64,000 nucleotides of DNA from an uncultured Collinsella sp. (GTDB lineage: Bacteria > Actinomycetota > Coriobacteriia > Coriobacteriales > Coriobacteriaceae), in assembly GCA_900539735.1 (NCBI GenBank), contig UQDE01000001.1:62001-126000 (forward strand), written 5' to 3'. The position numbers and the translations under genes were made by a program. Of this stretch, positions 40,181 through 50,598 are shown in pieces (position 1 is the first letter of the stretch; each line of letters begins with the position of its first letter). Below the pieces are notes generated by a model that was not told where the DNA came from, searched no databases, and saw only the letters and a list, made by a program, of their open reading frames with translations.

Positions 40181-40341
40181 TTCCCAGTGTGCGGCGGAGG
40201 GGGCGGGCCTGAGACATATTAAGGTTGCTGCTCTACAGTCCTGCTCACGACGGAGAGCACATTAAGTGCTCTCCTGTTCGTGCGGAACTCGCGACAACCT
40301 TAATATGTCTCAGGCCCGCCCCCTCCGCCGCACACTGGGAA
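40181..40341. repeat. Modular palindrome, copy 2, with 47-bp perfect arms
   Basis: Perfect inverted repeat of 47 bp: 40181-40227 (starting TTCCCAGTGTGCGGCGGAGG) and 40295-40341. Between them lies the constant core (40228-40294) also found at 10777-10844 in the opposite orientation. It includes GGAGAGCAC-ATTAA-GTGCTCTCC (40252-40274). It occupies the 458-base gap between rplC and the histidine phosphatase gene, next to a breakpoint of the ribosomal operon. No T-run. No gene is in this gap. Confidence 0.93.
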
Positions 40342-40377
40342 CGCCACGTTGACGTCTACTAAACCTTGCTCGCTCAG

Positions 40378-41004
40378 CTAATTACTTTGTTGGGGATCGA
40401 TAATTTGCCGCAAGGTGAACTTGGATTGAGACGTGTCGCCCTCTTCTCCCGACTCTTCCTCGTCAAAATCGAAGATCATGATGGCGCAGTTGGGGAGTTT
40501 TGTTGGGAGCTTGAAGCCCCCTGGGGCTGCAGCCTTAATGAATTGGCGGCTGGCGCTGCCGTGGCTTACTGCTAGGAGGGCTTCGATGCCCTCGGAGTCC
40601 ATGAGATTAGTGAGGGTGCCTACCATGCGTTCTTGCAGTGCGCGGCTTCCTTCTCCTCCGAAGGGGACCAGGTCCTCGCCCGGATCCCAGACGTCGGTGG
40701 GTAGCGCGTCGTGCGGGCCTTCTTCGAAGGTGCCGTAGCAGCGCTCGATAATGCCTTCGCAGGGCCCAACTGCTGCGTCCGGGCCGAGGAGCTCGCATGC
40801 GACGAGCTGAGCTGTGTCCATGGCTCGGCCTAAGGGCGAAGAGACCACTTTGTCGGGGACGACGCCGTGGGCTTTGAGCCATGCGGCTGCCATCCCGGCT
40901 TGCTGACGGCCTAAGTCGGTGAGCGGTGAATCGCAGCGGCCCTGGACCAGCTTTTTGACGTTGAACTCCGTCTGACCGTGACGGAGTAGATACAGCTTCT
41001 TCAT
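40378..41004 (-). CDS. Histidine phosphatase family protein
   Basis: Phosphoglycerate mutase-like phosphatase, 208 aa. The catalytic LYLLRHGQTEFN is at residues 4-15 (phospho-His in RHG), then SSPLGRAMDTAQLV, the acid residue in ERCYGTFEEG, and the second His in AVSHGSASRQF. The C-terminal 20 residues are acidic. Substrate unknown. It ends 37 bases before the long palindrome. Confidence 0.93.
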   Translation of the reverse strand: MKKLYLLRHGQTEFNVKKLVQGRCDSPLTDLGRQQAGMAAAWLKAHGVVPDKVVSSPLGRAMDTAQLVACELLGPDAAVGPCEGIIERCYGTFEEGPHDALPTDVWDPGEDLVPFGGEGSRALQERMVGTLTNLMDSEGIEALLAVSHGSASRQFIKAAAPGGFKLPTKLPNCAIMIFDFDEEESGEEGDTSQSKFTLRQIIDPQQSN

Positions 41005-41043
41005 GCTCTCCCCTTCTGCATAACCTGCTTTGCCGGCACAGCC

Positions 41044-42204
41044 TTACTCGTGGGTATGCCCTACGTAGTCTTCGTCGATCGTAATCTTGGCAATCGACTT
41101 GGGATATTCCGATTCGACCCGTTGTGCCAGCGCGTGCTTTACGTCTTCGGCACTCATCTGCAGATCCGAGGGACGCACGCAGTCAAAGATCACGTTGGTG
41201 TGCGTAGGACCCGGCACACAGCGTAGATCATGAATCGAGAGGCGGTTATCGATCTCCTGAGCCATTGCGTTGATACGCAGGCGCATGCTCGCCAGCTTGG
41301 GGTCATCGGTCACGATGGGGTCGTAGTGAAGTGTGACAATCATGCCGTCTTCGTTCCTAAACGACTGCTCGATGTTATCGAGCGTGTCGTGACTTTCCAG
41401 CGGGCTGGCCTCGGCCGCCATCTCGGCGTGCGCACTTGCAAACTTCCTGCCCGGGCCGTAGTCGTGAACCATCAAATCGTGAACGCCCAAAACGCCGGGA
41501 TAGCTCATGATCTTGTCTCGAATGTGCTTGACCAGCTTAGGATCGGGTGACTGGCCCAAAAGCGGGCTTACCGTATCTTGAATAAGTTCAAGGCCGCTCC
41601 AGCCAATATAGGCGCCAACGGCAAGGCCAACCCATGCGTCAAGATTGATGTGCGTCACCTGCGAAACAATCGCACATGCCAGCACGGCGCCTGTGGCAAG
41701 GACATCGTTCTTGGAATCCTGCGCGGTCGCATGCAGCGTCTCGGACTCAATGCGATCGCCGAGCTTTTGGTTGAGGGCCGCCATCCACAGCTTTACAACC
41801 ATCGAAAGTGCCAGGACTGCCACCAGGGCAAGCGAGAACTCGACAGGCTCCGGGTTGACAATACGCTCCACCGAGGACTTCACCAGTTCGATGCCAATAA
41901 GCAGCACGAGCGCCGCCACGACCAAACCCGAGAGATACTCGTAGCGACCGTGGCCGTAAGGATGCTCGGGGTCGGCCGGCTTGCTCGCCAGCTTAAAGCC
42001 CAGCACGCTCACGATATTCGAGCTGGCATCGGACAGGTTGTTCATGGCATCCGCCACAATCGAAACCGATCCCGACAGCACACCAATTGCGCCCTTCGCA
42101 GCACAAAGCGCAACATTAGCGAGAATACACACCATGCCCGTCAACGTGCCCACGCGCGCACGGTCGCCCTGCGCACGACGAACGATCCACTCGACCATCT
42201 TCAT
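41044..42204 (-). CDS. Cation diffusion facilitator family transporter
   Basis: Divalent metal/proton antiporter of the CDF family, 386 aa. There are six expected membrane helices in the first 210 residues, with metal-site motifs DAMNNLSDASSN (helix 2) and AQDSKNDVLAT (helix 5), plus HPYGHGRYEYLSG in the loop. A long C-terminal cytoplasmic domain (about 170 aa, with VHDLMVHDYGPGRKFASAHAE) follows. The DxxxD pattern suggests Mn, Zn or Fe; the metal is not certain. Single gene, with a terminator upstream isolating it from the PTS gene. Confidence 0.93.
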   Translation of the reverse strand: MKMVEWIVRRAQGDRARVGTLTGMVCILANVALCAAKGAIGVLSGSVSIVADAMNNLSDASSNIVSVLGFKLASKPADPEHPYGHGRYEYLSGLVVAALVLLIGIELVKSSVERIVNPEPVEFSLALVAVLALSMVVKLWMAALNQKLGDRIESETLHATAQDSKNDVLATGAVLACAIVSQVTHINLDAWVGLAVGAYIGWSGLELIQDTVSPLLGQSPDPKLVKHIRDKIMSYPGVLGVHDLMVHDYGPGRKFASAHAEMAAEASPLESHDTLDNIEQSFRNEDGMIVTLHYDPIVTDDPKLASMRLRINAMAQEIDNRLSIHDLRCVPGPTHTNVIFDCVRPSDLQMSAEDVKHALAQRVESEYPKSIAKITIDEDYVGHTHE

Positions 42205-42278
42205 CAGCCCCCACGGTACTGCCTATATATATCTATTGCTCAAACGGATTGTAGTGTAGCCACTTTGTCCTTCAGATA

Positions 42279-42314
42279 CAAAAAAGGCCACAACCCACAC
42301 GGGCCACGGCCTTG
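42279..42314 (-). terminator. Terminator after the PTS EIIC gene
   Basis: Minus-strand stem AAGGCC...GGCC with a GC-rich interior, followed by TTTTTT. It lies between the EIIC stop and the CDF gene start. Confidence 0.7.
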
Positions 42315-42351
42315 GAATATGGCAAAGGAATCGTCCTTGTGTCGCACAGGT

Positions 42352-43566
42352 TTACGCGCTTACTTCGGCCACGCTCTTCGAGGTTTCGGGTGAATCGGCT
42401 CCGTCCCCCGTCGTCTGTCCCTTCGCCGGCACCACGCCAAAGCAGTAGCTCAGCGCCGCAGACACCGCAAATGCCACACCGCCGGCAAAGCAGCACCACA
42501 GCAGGTTCGAGATGCCGCCCGTGGCAAAGCCAATGACCATAAGGACATTCGTCATGCCGATGGTATAGGCCGTAACGTGGCCCACGGCCGCAACAAGGCC
42601 TCCGACGGCGCCGCCAATGGCCATGCACGTCAGGCACCTGCCATATTTAAAGCCGCAACCGTACAGCGCCGGCTCGCTTACGCCGCCAAGAACACCCGAG
42701 ATTGAATAGCCCAGCATGAGCGCCTTCTCGTCCTTATCCGCAACGCGAAGCGACGCGCCAAAGGGCATGCCCCAAACGGCGAACGTTGCCATCGTCGCGG
42801 CGATCAGGATGCACGAATCCGTTCCCACACTCATAAACTGCGCATAGGCGAGCGATAGGACAACGTTGCTGACGCCGGCGATCTTTAGGAACTCCCAGCC
42901 CGCAGCAAGCCCCATGAGCGTGAGCAGCGACACGATGCCACCGGAATTGCCAAGCATAAACATAAGCTGGCCCAACAGCATGCCCAGATAGCTGCCCGCC
43001 GGCGCCGTAATACACAGCGAAACCGGAACCATGACAAGCATGGTCGCAAACGGAACAAACGAAAACGCCACGGCCCTAGGGATAACGCGCTTAAAGAAAC
43101 ACTCCACTCGCCATAGCACAGGCACCGAAAGGAGAACTGGAATAACAGTCGTCGTGTAATCGTTGACCGGCGCGGGAAGCAGACCATACACGGAAGTCAT
43201 CGATGCCCCCGTCGTCGATGCGGCATCGACGAGCTTGAGCAGATCGGGCGCAATCAATACGCCGCCCAGCATCATACCCAGCTGCTCCGAGCAACCGAGC
43301 TGGCGGGCGGCCGCCCAACCAAGATAGATGGGCAAAAAGTAGTAGCCGGCGTTATAGAGCCAACTGTAGAACAGGCGATAGATTTCGGAATCGGCAGACC
43401 ACAGGCCCAGCATGCCTTCGCCCATAATGACGGCGACGGTGCGGAACAACGCCGCGCAGACAATAAACGGCAGCGCCGACATCATGCTTTTGGACAGATA
43501 ATCGACCACGGCCATGGCGTTTGATGAAACCGACGTTGTAAACGAGGTGTTAGAAACTTGTAGCAT
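42352..43566 (-). CDS. PTS sugar transporter EIIC component
   Basis: Membrane component of a phosphotransferase system, glucose/glucoside superfamily. The product is 404 aa from the ATG at 43564-43566 (GGAAAGG upstream), with about ten hydrophobic helices. It includes MSALPFIVCAALFRTV near the start and GVLGGVSEPALYGCGFKYGR, the conserved EIIC loop. EIIA and EIIB domains are absent here and not adjacent, so partner proteins must lie elsewhere. It starts 41 bases after accDA with no clear terminator between, an odd companion to a fatty acid operon. Sugar unknown. Confidence 0.88.
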   Translation of the reverse strand: MLQVSNTSFTTSVSSNAMAVVDYLSKSMMSALPFIVCAALFRTVAVIMGEGMLGLWSADSEIYRLFYSWLYNAGYYFLPIYLGWAAARQLGCSEQLGMMLGGVLIAPDLLKLVDAASTTGASMTSVYGLLPAPVNDYTTTVIPVLLSVPVLWRVECFFKRVIPRAVAFSFVPFATMLVMVPVSLCITAPAGSYLGMLLGQLMFMLGNSGGIVSLLTLMGLAAGWEFLKIAGVSNVVLSLAYAQFMSVGTDSCILIAATMATFAVWGMPFGASLRVADKDEKALMLGYSISGVLGGVSEPALYGCGFKYGRCLTCMAIGGAVGGLVAAVGHVTAYTIGMTNVLMVIGFATGGISNLLWCCFAGGVAFAVSAALSYCFGVVPAKGQTTGDGADSPETSKSVAEVSA

Positions 43567-43606
43567 GGAACGCCTTTCCCAATATGACATGCGGGCTGTC
43601 CCTTTG

Positions 43607-45317
43607 TCACATCGTGCGGTACTGACCGATTGCGCGGTACTTTTCGTAGCGGAGGTTTGTGAGGGTCGCGTCGTCGAGCTGCCCAAGCGCATCGAAGGCA
43701 TCAAATGCCGAGGACATGACGGCACCGGCGATCTCCTCATGCGACAGGCCCTTATCGTCAACAATGCCGTCAATGATGCCGAGCGCCAGCAGATCGGGGG
43801 CCGTGAGCTTAAGCGCCTCGGCGGCCTCATTCGCGCGCTCGGTATCCTTCCACAGGATCGACGCACAGGCCTCGGGGCTCACGACCGAATAGGCCGAGCT
43901 CGAGAGCATCAGGATGCGGTCGGCCACGGACAGCGCCAGCGCGCCACCAGAGCCGCCCTCGCCTGTCACCACCGAGACAATCGGCGTCTTAAGGCCGCTC
44001 ATCTCCATGAGGTTCTGGGCAATCGCCTCACCCTGGCCGCGTTCCTCGGCACCGATGCCGCAAAACGCGCCCGAAGTATCGACCAGGCACAGAACCGGTC
44101 GACCAAACTTTTCGGCCTGGCGCATCAGGCGACGCGCTTTGCGGTAGCCCTCGGGATGTGCCATACCAAAGTTGCGACGCATGCGCTCTTTGGTCGTGGT
44201 GCCGCGCTCGATGGCGATGACCGTTACGGGGCGTCCGTCTTTCCAGCCAATGCCAGCCACCACAGCAGCGTCGTCGCCAAAGTAGCGGTCGCCGTGCAGC
44301 TCCACAAATCCATCCAGGCCCAGCGAGATCATCTCGCCTGCCGTGGCGCGATCTGCCGAGCGGGTCTGCTTGACAATCTCGAGCGCGGTTTTTGGTGCGG
44401 CCGAGCGCTTGAACAAGTGTCCCAGCTTTTTGCCGCGGCGACCCGAATGCACGATCTCATGCGGTGCCCCCAGGCCGGGCGCGTGCCCTTCGTGCAGCGC
44501 CAGCAGCTCGCCTACCGTGAGCGCAATCTCGCCACGCGGAACAACGGCATCGCAAAAGCCGTGCTCCAGCAAAAACTCGGAGCGCTGGAATCCCTTGGGC
44601 AGGCGCTTGTGCATGTTCTGCTCGATCACGCGCGGGCCGGCAAATGCCGTCAGGGCATCGGGCTCGGCCAGGATAATATCGCCCTCCATGGCAAAGCTCG
44701 CGGTTACGCCTCCGGTCGTGGGGTCGGTGAGCACCGTGATATACAGGCCGCCCGCCTCGCTGTGGCGCCTAACCGCCGCAGAAATCTTGGCCATCTGCAT
44801 AAGCGATGTCACGCCCTCTTGCATGCGCGCACCGCCCGAAACGGTAAAGCCGACAACTGGCAATCCAAGCTCGGTCGCTCGCTCAAATGTGCGACAGATC
44901 TTCTCGCCCACCACGGAACCCATCGAGCCCATCATAAAGTTGGCGTCCATAAAGAAGAGCGCGGTATCGCAACCGCAGATTTTGCCCCTGCCGCACACAA
45001 CGGCATCGTGCTCGCCCGAACGCTCGCTCACGCTCTTGAGCTTGTCGGCATAGCCGGGAAACGAGAGGAAGTCCTCCGGCGCCAGACTGGCATCCCATTC
45101 CTCAAACGTGCCCTCGTCAATCGTCATGCGCATGCGGTCGCGCCCGCTCACGCGAAAGTGTTTGCCGCAACGAGGGCAGACCTCGAGGTTGTCGTGCAGG
45201 CGCGCCTCATCGATCACGCGGCGGCACTCCGGGCACTTGATAAACACGTGGCGCGCGGGAAACTCGGCGCACGACTCGGTCATCGGTCCCTCGAGGACGT
45301 TGACCGTCTTCGCTTTT

Positions 45318-45331
<14 letters not shown>
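43607..45331 (-). CDS. accDA: Acetyl-CoA carboxylase carboxyltransferase, fused beta and alpha subunits
   Basis: Transfers CO2 from carboxybiotin to acetyl-CoA. The single 574-aa chain joins AccD (residues 1-270) and AccA (300-574). AccD has the zinc ribbon C33/C36/C52/C55 (CPEC, CPRC), GSMGSVVGEKI and GGARMQEG. AccA has FVELHGDRYFGDDAAVVAG, GMAHPEGYRKARRLM, LVDTSGAFCGIGAEERGQ and GEGGSGGALA. In most bacteria these are two proteins. The start overlaps the accC stop. Confidence 0.95.
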
Positions 45332-46661
<1,330 letters not shown>

Positions 46662-46671
46662 GAAGCCTTCC

Positions 46672-47094
46672 TTAACTTTCGTGCATGAGTGCAAAAGACA
46701 TATCGGCGCGGCAGCAAACCTCACCGTTGACGCTCGCAGTACCCGTCGCAAAGCGGAACGGCCCGCGCGCACGCGTGATGGTGCACACCAGATCAACCGT
46801 GTCGCCCGGGCGCACCGGACGCTTAAAGCGCACCTTGTCCAGACTCGTGTAGAACGGCGTCGCGCCGCGCGCTTCCTCATCGCCCATCAGCAGCACGCAA
46901 CAGTTTTGGGCGAGCATCTCGCACTGAATCACGCCGGGGACCACCGGGTTTCCCGGAAAATGCCCCTGCAAAAAGTACTCGTCGCCCGTAATCGTGATCT
47001 TGCCGTGGGCCTCGTCGCCCACCAGCTCGGCCTCGTCGAGCAAAAGCATCGGTTCGCGATGCGGCAACAGTTCCTTAAGCTCTTCTTTGTTCAT
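46672..47094 (-). CDS. fabZ: 3-hydroxyacyl-ACP dehydratase
   Basis: Hot-dog-fold dehydratase of elongation cycles, 140 aa from the ATG at 47094 (AGGTGAT site). LLPHREPMLLLDEAEL and the catalytic His in FLQGHFPGNPVVPGV are present, with the Glu in IQCEMLAQ. It lies between accB and accC, as in many Gram-positive fab operons. Confidence 0.96.
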   Translation of the reverse strand: MNKEELKELLPHREPMLLLDEAELVGDEAHGKITITGDEYFLQGHFPGNPVVPGVIQCEMLAQNCCVLLMGDEEARGATPFYTSLDKVRFKRPVRPGDTVDLVCTITRARGPFRFATGTASVNGEVCCRADMSFALMHES

Positions 47095-47103
47095 GGATAT
47101 CAC

Positions 47104-47577
47104 CTATCCGATCCTCATGAGGCAGCTGCCAAACTCCACGAGGTCGCCGTCGGCCACGCAGATCTCGAGCACCTCGCCGTCTGCCTCTGCCGTTACCTCG
47201 TTGAGAACCTTCATGGCCTCGATGATGCAGAGCGTCTCGCCGGCCTTGACCTTAGAGCCCACGTGCACAAACGGCTCGTCGCCCGGCGCCGGGGCAGCAT
47301 AGAAAACGCCGACCATGGGAGCGGTCACCTCGGTGCCCTTGGGCTCCGGTGCGGCGGCAGGTGTCTGCGCGGCGGGCTCCGGTGCGGCAGGCGCGACTGT
47401 GGGAGCTGCAACTGGAGCGGCCATAGCGCTCGGCATGGGCATGGGCACGGCAACCGGCTGTGCGGCGCTCGCGCGCTCGAGTTCGACCGCGGTGCCATCG
47501 GGCTCCTCAACGCGTACGCGCGTGAGGCCGCGGTCCTCCATAACATCGGCTATCTCGGCAAGTCTTTTGGAATCCAT
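47104..47577 (-). CDS. accB: Biotin carboxyl carrier protein of acetyl-CoA carboxylase
   Basis: Carries biotin between AccC and AccDA. The 157-aa product has an N-terminal helical part, an Ala/Pro-rich swinging linker (about residues 40-85) and the lipoyl-like domain with TLCIIEAMKVLNEV, where the lysine of EAMKV is biotinylated. birA, which performs that step, is divergent at the head of the operon. Confidence 0.97.
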   Translation of the reverse strand: MDSKRLAEIADVMEDRGLTRVRVEEPDGTAVELERASAAQPVAVPMPMPSAMAAPVAAPTVAPAAPEPAAQTPAAAPEPKGTEVTAPMVGVFYAAPAPGDEPFVHVGSKVKAGETLCIIEAMKVLNEVTAEADGEVLEICVADGDLVEFGSCLMRIG

Positions 47578-47580
47578 GCT

Positions 47581-48831
47581 CTAGCTCCTCGTATATCTAC
47601 GCAGCGCGATGGCGGCGTTGTGTCCGCCAAAGCCCAGGTTGGTCGAAAGCGCCCAGGTAAGGTCAGCGCGAACCGCGCGATTGGGCGTGTAGTCAAGATC
47701 GCAGGCGGGATCGGGCGTGTGGTAGTTAATGGTCGGCGGCACCACGCCCTGCTCGAGCGCCATGGCGCAGGCCATGACCTCGATGGCGCCCGTGGCACCG
47801 ATCATGTGGCCGGTCATCGACTTAGTCGACGAGACGTGCGCGGCGCGCGCCGCGTCCTCGCCGAGCGCACGCTTAATGCCCGCCGTCTCGGACGAATCGT
47901 TGAGCTTGGTCGATGTGCCGTGGGCATTGATGTAGAGGCCCTCGGAAGGCCTGACGTCGCCCTCGGTCACCGCCAGCGATATCGCGCGGGCAATGCCGGC
48001 AGCCTCGGGATCAGGGCTCGTGATGTGATAGGCATCATCGGTGTTGCCGTAGCCCACGACCTCGGCATAAATGTGCGCACCGCGCGCCTGCGCATGTTCC
48101 ATGCTCTCGAGCACGAGCACGCAGGCGCCCTCGCCCATCACAAAGCCATCGCGGTCTGCATCGAACGGGCGGCAAGCCGTCGCGGGATCAGGGTTGGTGG
48201 TCAATGCGCGGCAGGACGTAAAGCCCGCAACGGCATCGGGGATAATTGCGGCCTCGGCGCCGCCCGCGAGGATCGCGTCGGCATAGCCGTGCTTGATGGC
48301 GCGGAACGCCTCGCCCACCGCATGGGCCGAGGTTGCGCACGCGGTCACCACGGGCAGGGTCGGGCCCTTTGCCTTGTGGCGGATTGCGATATTGCCCGAT
48401 GCCATGTTGGGGATCATCATCGCGATCATATAGGGCGATGCGCGGCGGGGCCCACGTTCGGCAATCGTATGGACGTTGTCGACGAGCGTCGTCATGCCGC
48501 CCACGCCCGAGCCCACGTAGACGCCCAGGCGCTCGCGATCGATGGCGCCTTCGACATCAAAGCCCGCATCGTGCATGGCTTCGTCCGAAGCCGCCATCGC
48601 AAACTGAACGCAGGGGTCGAGATGCTTGGCGTCACGCTTGCCAAAGTACTCGTTGCCGTCAAAGCCCTTGACCTCGGCTGCCACCTTGACGGCAAACGCA
48701 TCGGTATCGAAGTGCGTGATCGGGCCGATGCCGCACGTGCCAGCACACATTGCCGCCCAGGTGGCAAGCGCGGTGTTGCCGAGCGGCGACACGGCACCGA
48801 TACCGGTGATTGCAACTCTCTGTTCCATCAT
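47581..48831 (-). CDS. fabF: Beta-ketoacyl-ACP synthase II
   Basis: Condensing enzyme of fatty acid elongation, about 416 aa from the ATG at 48831 (AGGAG site; the next codon is also ATG). Catalytic Cys in VVTACATSAHAVGEAF, His in YINAHGTSTKLNDSSE and His/Lys in SSTKSMTGHMIGATGA. Normal length. Confidence 0.96.
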   Translation of the reverse strand: MMEQRVAITGIGAVSPLGNTALATWAAMCAGTCGIGPITHFDTDAFAVKVAAEVKGFDGNEYFGKRDAKHLDPCVQFAMAASDEAMHDAGFDVEGAIDRERLGVYVGSGVGGMTTLVDNVHTIAERGPRRASPYMIAMMIPNMASGNIAIRHKAKGPTLPVVTACATSAHAVGEAFRAIKHGYADAILAGGAEAAIIPDAVAGFTSCRALTTNPDPATACRPFDADRDGFVMGEGACVLVLESMEHAQARGAHIYAEVVGYGNTDDAYHITSPDPEAAGIARAISLAVTEGDVRPSEGLYINAHGTSTKLNDSSETAGIKRALGEDAARAAHVSSTKSMTGHMIGATGAIEVMACAMALEQGVVPPTINYHTPDPACDLDYTPNRAVRADLTWALSTNLGFGGHNAAIALRRYTRS

Positions 48832-48867
48832 GGTCTCCTCATCCAAGCCGTTCTTCGGCCCTGGTTT

Positions 48868-49641
48868 CTACATCGCCATTCCGCCGTCGACGCGCACGAC
48901 CTCACCCGTAATGTAGGCAGCCGCATCACTCGCCAAAAAGCGCACCACGCCGGCCACCTCCTCGGGGCGCGCCATACGCTTAAGGGGAATCTGCTCCTCG
49001 GTTACCGTACGCACCTTCTCCGAGAGCTTTGCCGTCATATCCGTCTCGACAAACCCGGGGGCAACCGCGTTCACTCGTACGCCGCGGGGCGCAAGCTCGC
49101 GCGCCACCGCCTTGGTCAGGCCGATCACGCCCGCCTTGGAGGCAGCGTAGTTGGCTTGCCCGGCATTGCCCATCAGGCCCACGACCGAGCTCATGTTGAC
49201 GACGCAGCCGCCGCGCTGGCGCATAAAGGTCTTGGTGAGCGCGCGCGTCGTGTTAAACGTTCCTTTAAGATTGACATCGAGCACGCGATCGAAGGCGTCA
49301 TCGCCCATGCGCATGAGCAGGCCATCGCGGGTGATGCCAGCGTTGTTGACGAGCGCCCAAATGGAGCCAAAGTCGTTGAGGACCGCTTCCACGCACGCGT
49401 TGACGGCAGCGGGGTCGGCCACGTCGCATTGATATGAGCGCGCCGTGGCGCCAGCCGCCTCGCAGGCGTCGCACGTCTCGCGCGCCGCATCGACGCTGCC
49501 GGCATAGACGACGGCGATATCGTAGCCATCCTCCGCCAGACCGATAGCGCAGGCGCGGCCGATACCCCGCGAGCCGCCCGTGACCAGTGCCACGCGACGT
49601 GAGTCGTTGCGCTCGAGCGCGCCATTGTTCAAGTTGCCCAT
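48868..49641 (-). CDS. fabG: 3-oxoacyl-ACP reductase
   Basis: NADPH-dependent SDR enzyme, 257 aa. Cofactor loop VTGGSRGIGRACA at about residue 20, NNAGITRDGLLMRM, catalytic YAASKAG with upstream Ser in NMSSVVGLMGN, and the C-terminal YITGEVVRVDGGMAM. The N-terminal 15 residues are a short extension. Confidence 0.96.
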   Translation of the reverse strand: MGNLNNGALERNDSRRVALVTGGSRGIGRACAIGLAEDGYDIAVVYAGSVDAARETCDACEAAGATARSYQCDVADPAAVNACVEAVLNDFGSIWALVNNAGITRDGLLMRMGDDAFDRVLDVNLKGTFNTTRALTKTFMRQRGGCVVNMSSVVGLMGNAGQANYAASKAGVIGLTKAVARELAPRGVRVNAVAPGFVETDMTAKLSEKVRTVTEEQIPLKRMARPEEVAGVVRFLASDAAAYITGEVVRVDGGMAM

Positions 49642-49671
49642 GTCATTCCTTTCGGGTTACAGCCCTGTGGA

Positions 49672-50598
49672 CTATGCGAGCTCGTCGGCAATAGCTGCGA
49701 CCTGCTCGGCCGTCTCGCACGAATACACACGAACGTCGCTCAGCGTACGCTTGACCAGGCCGGACAGCGTTTTGCCGGGGCCGACCTCAATAAATGTGTC
49801 GATGCCTTGATCCTGCAGAGCATGCAGCGTATCGACCCAGCGTACGGCATGGCTCACCTGATTGGCCAAGACATCCGATGCCGTCTGGGGATCCGCCGGA
49901 TAGGGCGCCGCTGTCATATTTGCCAAAACAGGAATGAGCAACGGGGACGGCGCGTGACCGGCCTCAATATATGCGGCAAGGCCACAGGTCGCCTCGGCCA
50001 TATAGGGGCTATGAAATGCACCCGACACCGCGACCTTCATGGCGCGGCCGCCAGCCTCTTTTACTAGGACGTCGAGCTCCTGCAGCGCCTCGGGCGCTCC
50101 GGCCACAACCGTCTGCTGTGGGCTGTTGTAGTTGACTGGCCAGCAGTCCTCGCCGGCCTGTTTTGCCAGGCCCTCGACTTGCGCCGCATCGAGCTTGATG
50201 ACGGCGCGCATGCCGCCCGGATGGCGCTCGGCAGCCGCGGCCATCAGCGCCGCGCGCTCGCACACGAGCTCAAAGCCCGCTCGCGTATCGAACGCCCCCG
50301 CAAAGGTGAGCGCGGCGACCTCGCCCAGCGAGAATCCCGCACAGGCGGCAGGTACCACGCCGCGCTCACGCAGGGCGGCAGCCGCTGCTAGGTCGTGAAC
50401 GAACACGCACGGCTGCGTGTTCTCGGTCTGCGAGAGCTCCTCCTTGGAGGCACTCCGGCATTGCTCGCTGGTCCCCGGGCGCACCTCGTCGGCAATGGCG
50501 AACACCTCGGCGGCCGCCGGCGATGTCTCGATCAAGTCGACGCCCATCGCGGGGTGCTGGGCACCCTGGCCGGCAAACAAAAACGCTACGCCACCCAT
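49672..50598 (-). CDS. fabD: Malonyl-CoA:ACP transacylase
   Basis: Loads malonyl onto ACP. The 308-aa product has FLFAGQGAQHPAMG at the start, the catalytic serine in CAGFSLGEVAAL, and His in SGAFHSPYMAEA. ATG at 50598 is favoured; a GTG two codons earlier is possible. It overlaps the fabK end by 13 bases. Confidence 0.96.
   Translation of the reverse strand: MGGVAFLFAGQGAQHPAMGVDLIETSPAAAEVFAIADEVRPGTSEQCRSASKEELSQTENTQPCVFVHDLAAAAALRERGVVPAACAGFSLGEVAALTFAGAFDTRAGFELVCERAALMAAAAERHPGGMRAVIKLDAAQVEGLAKQAGEDCWPVNYNSPQQTVVAGAPEALQELDVLVKEAGGRAMKVAVSGAFHSPYMAEATCGLAAYIEAGHAPSPLLIPVLANMTAAPYPADPQTASDVLANQVSHAVRWVDTLHALQDQGIDTFIEVGPGKTLSGLVKRTLSDVRVYSCETAEQVAAIADELA

Noticed and set aside
40181..40341. 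Ordinary terminator
   Set aside because: Arms of 47 bp and a conserved internal core with no T-run on either strand do not fit an intrinsic terminator. It was listed as a repeat.
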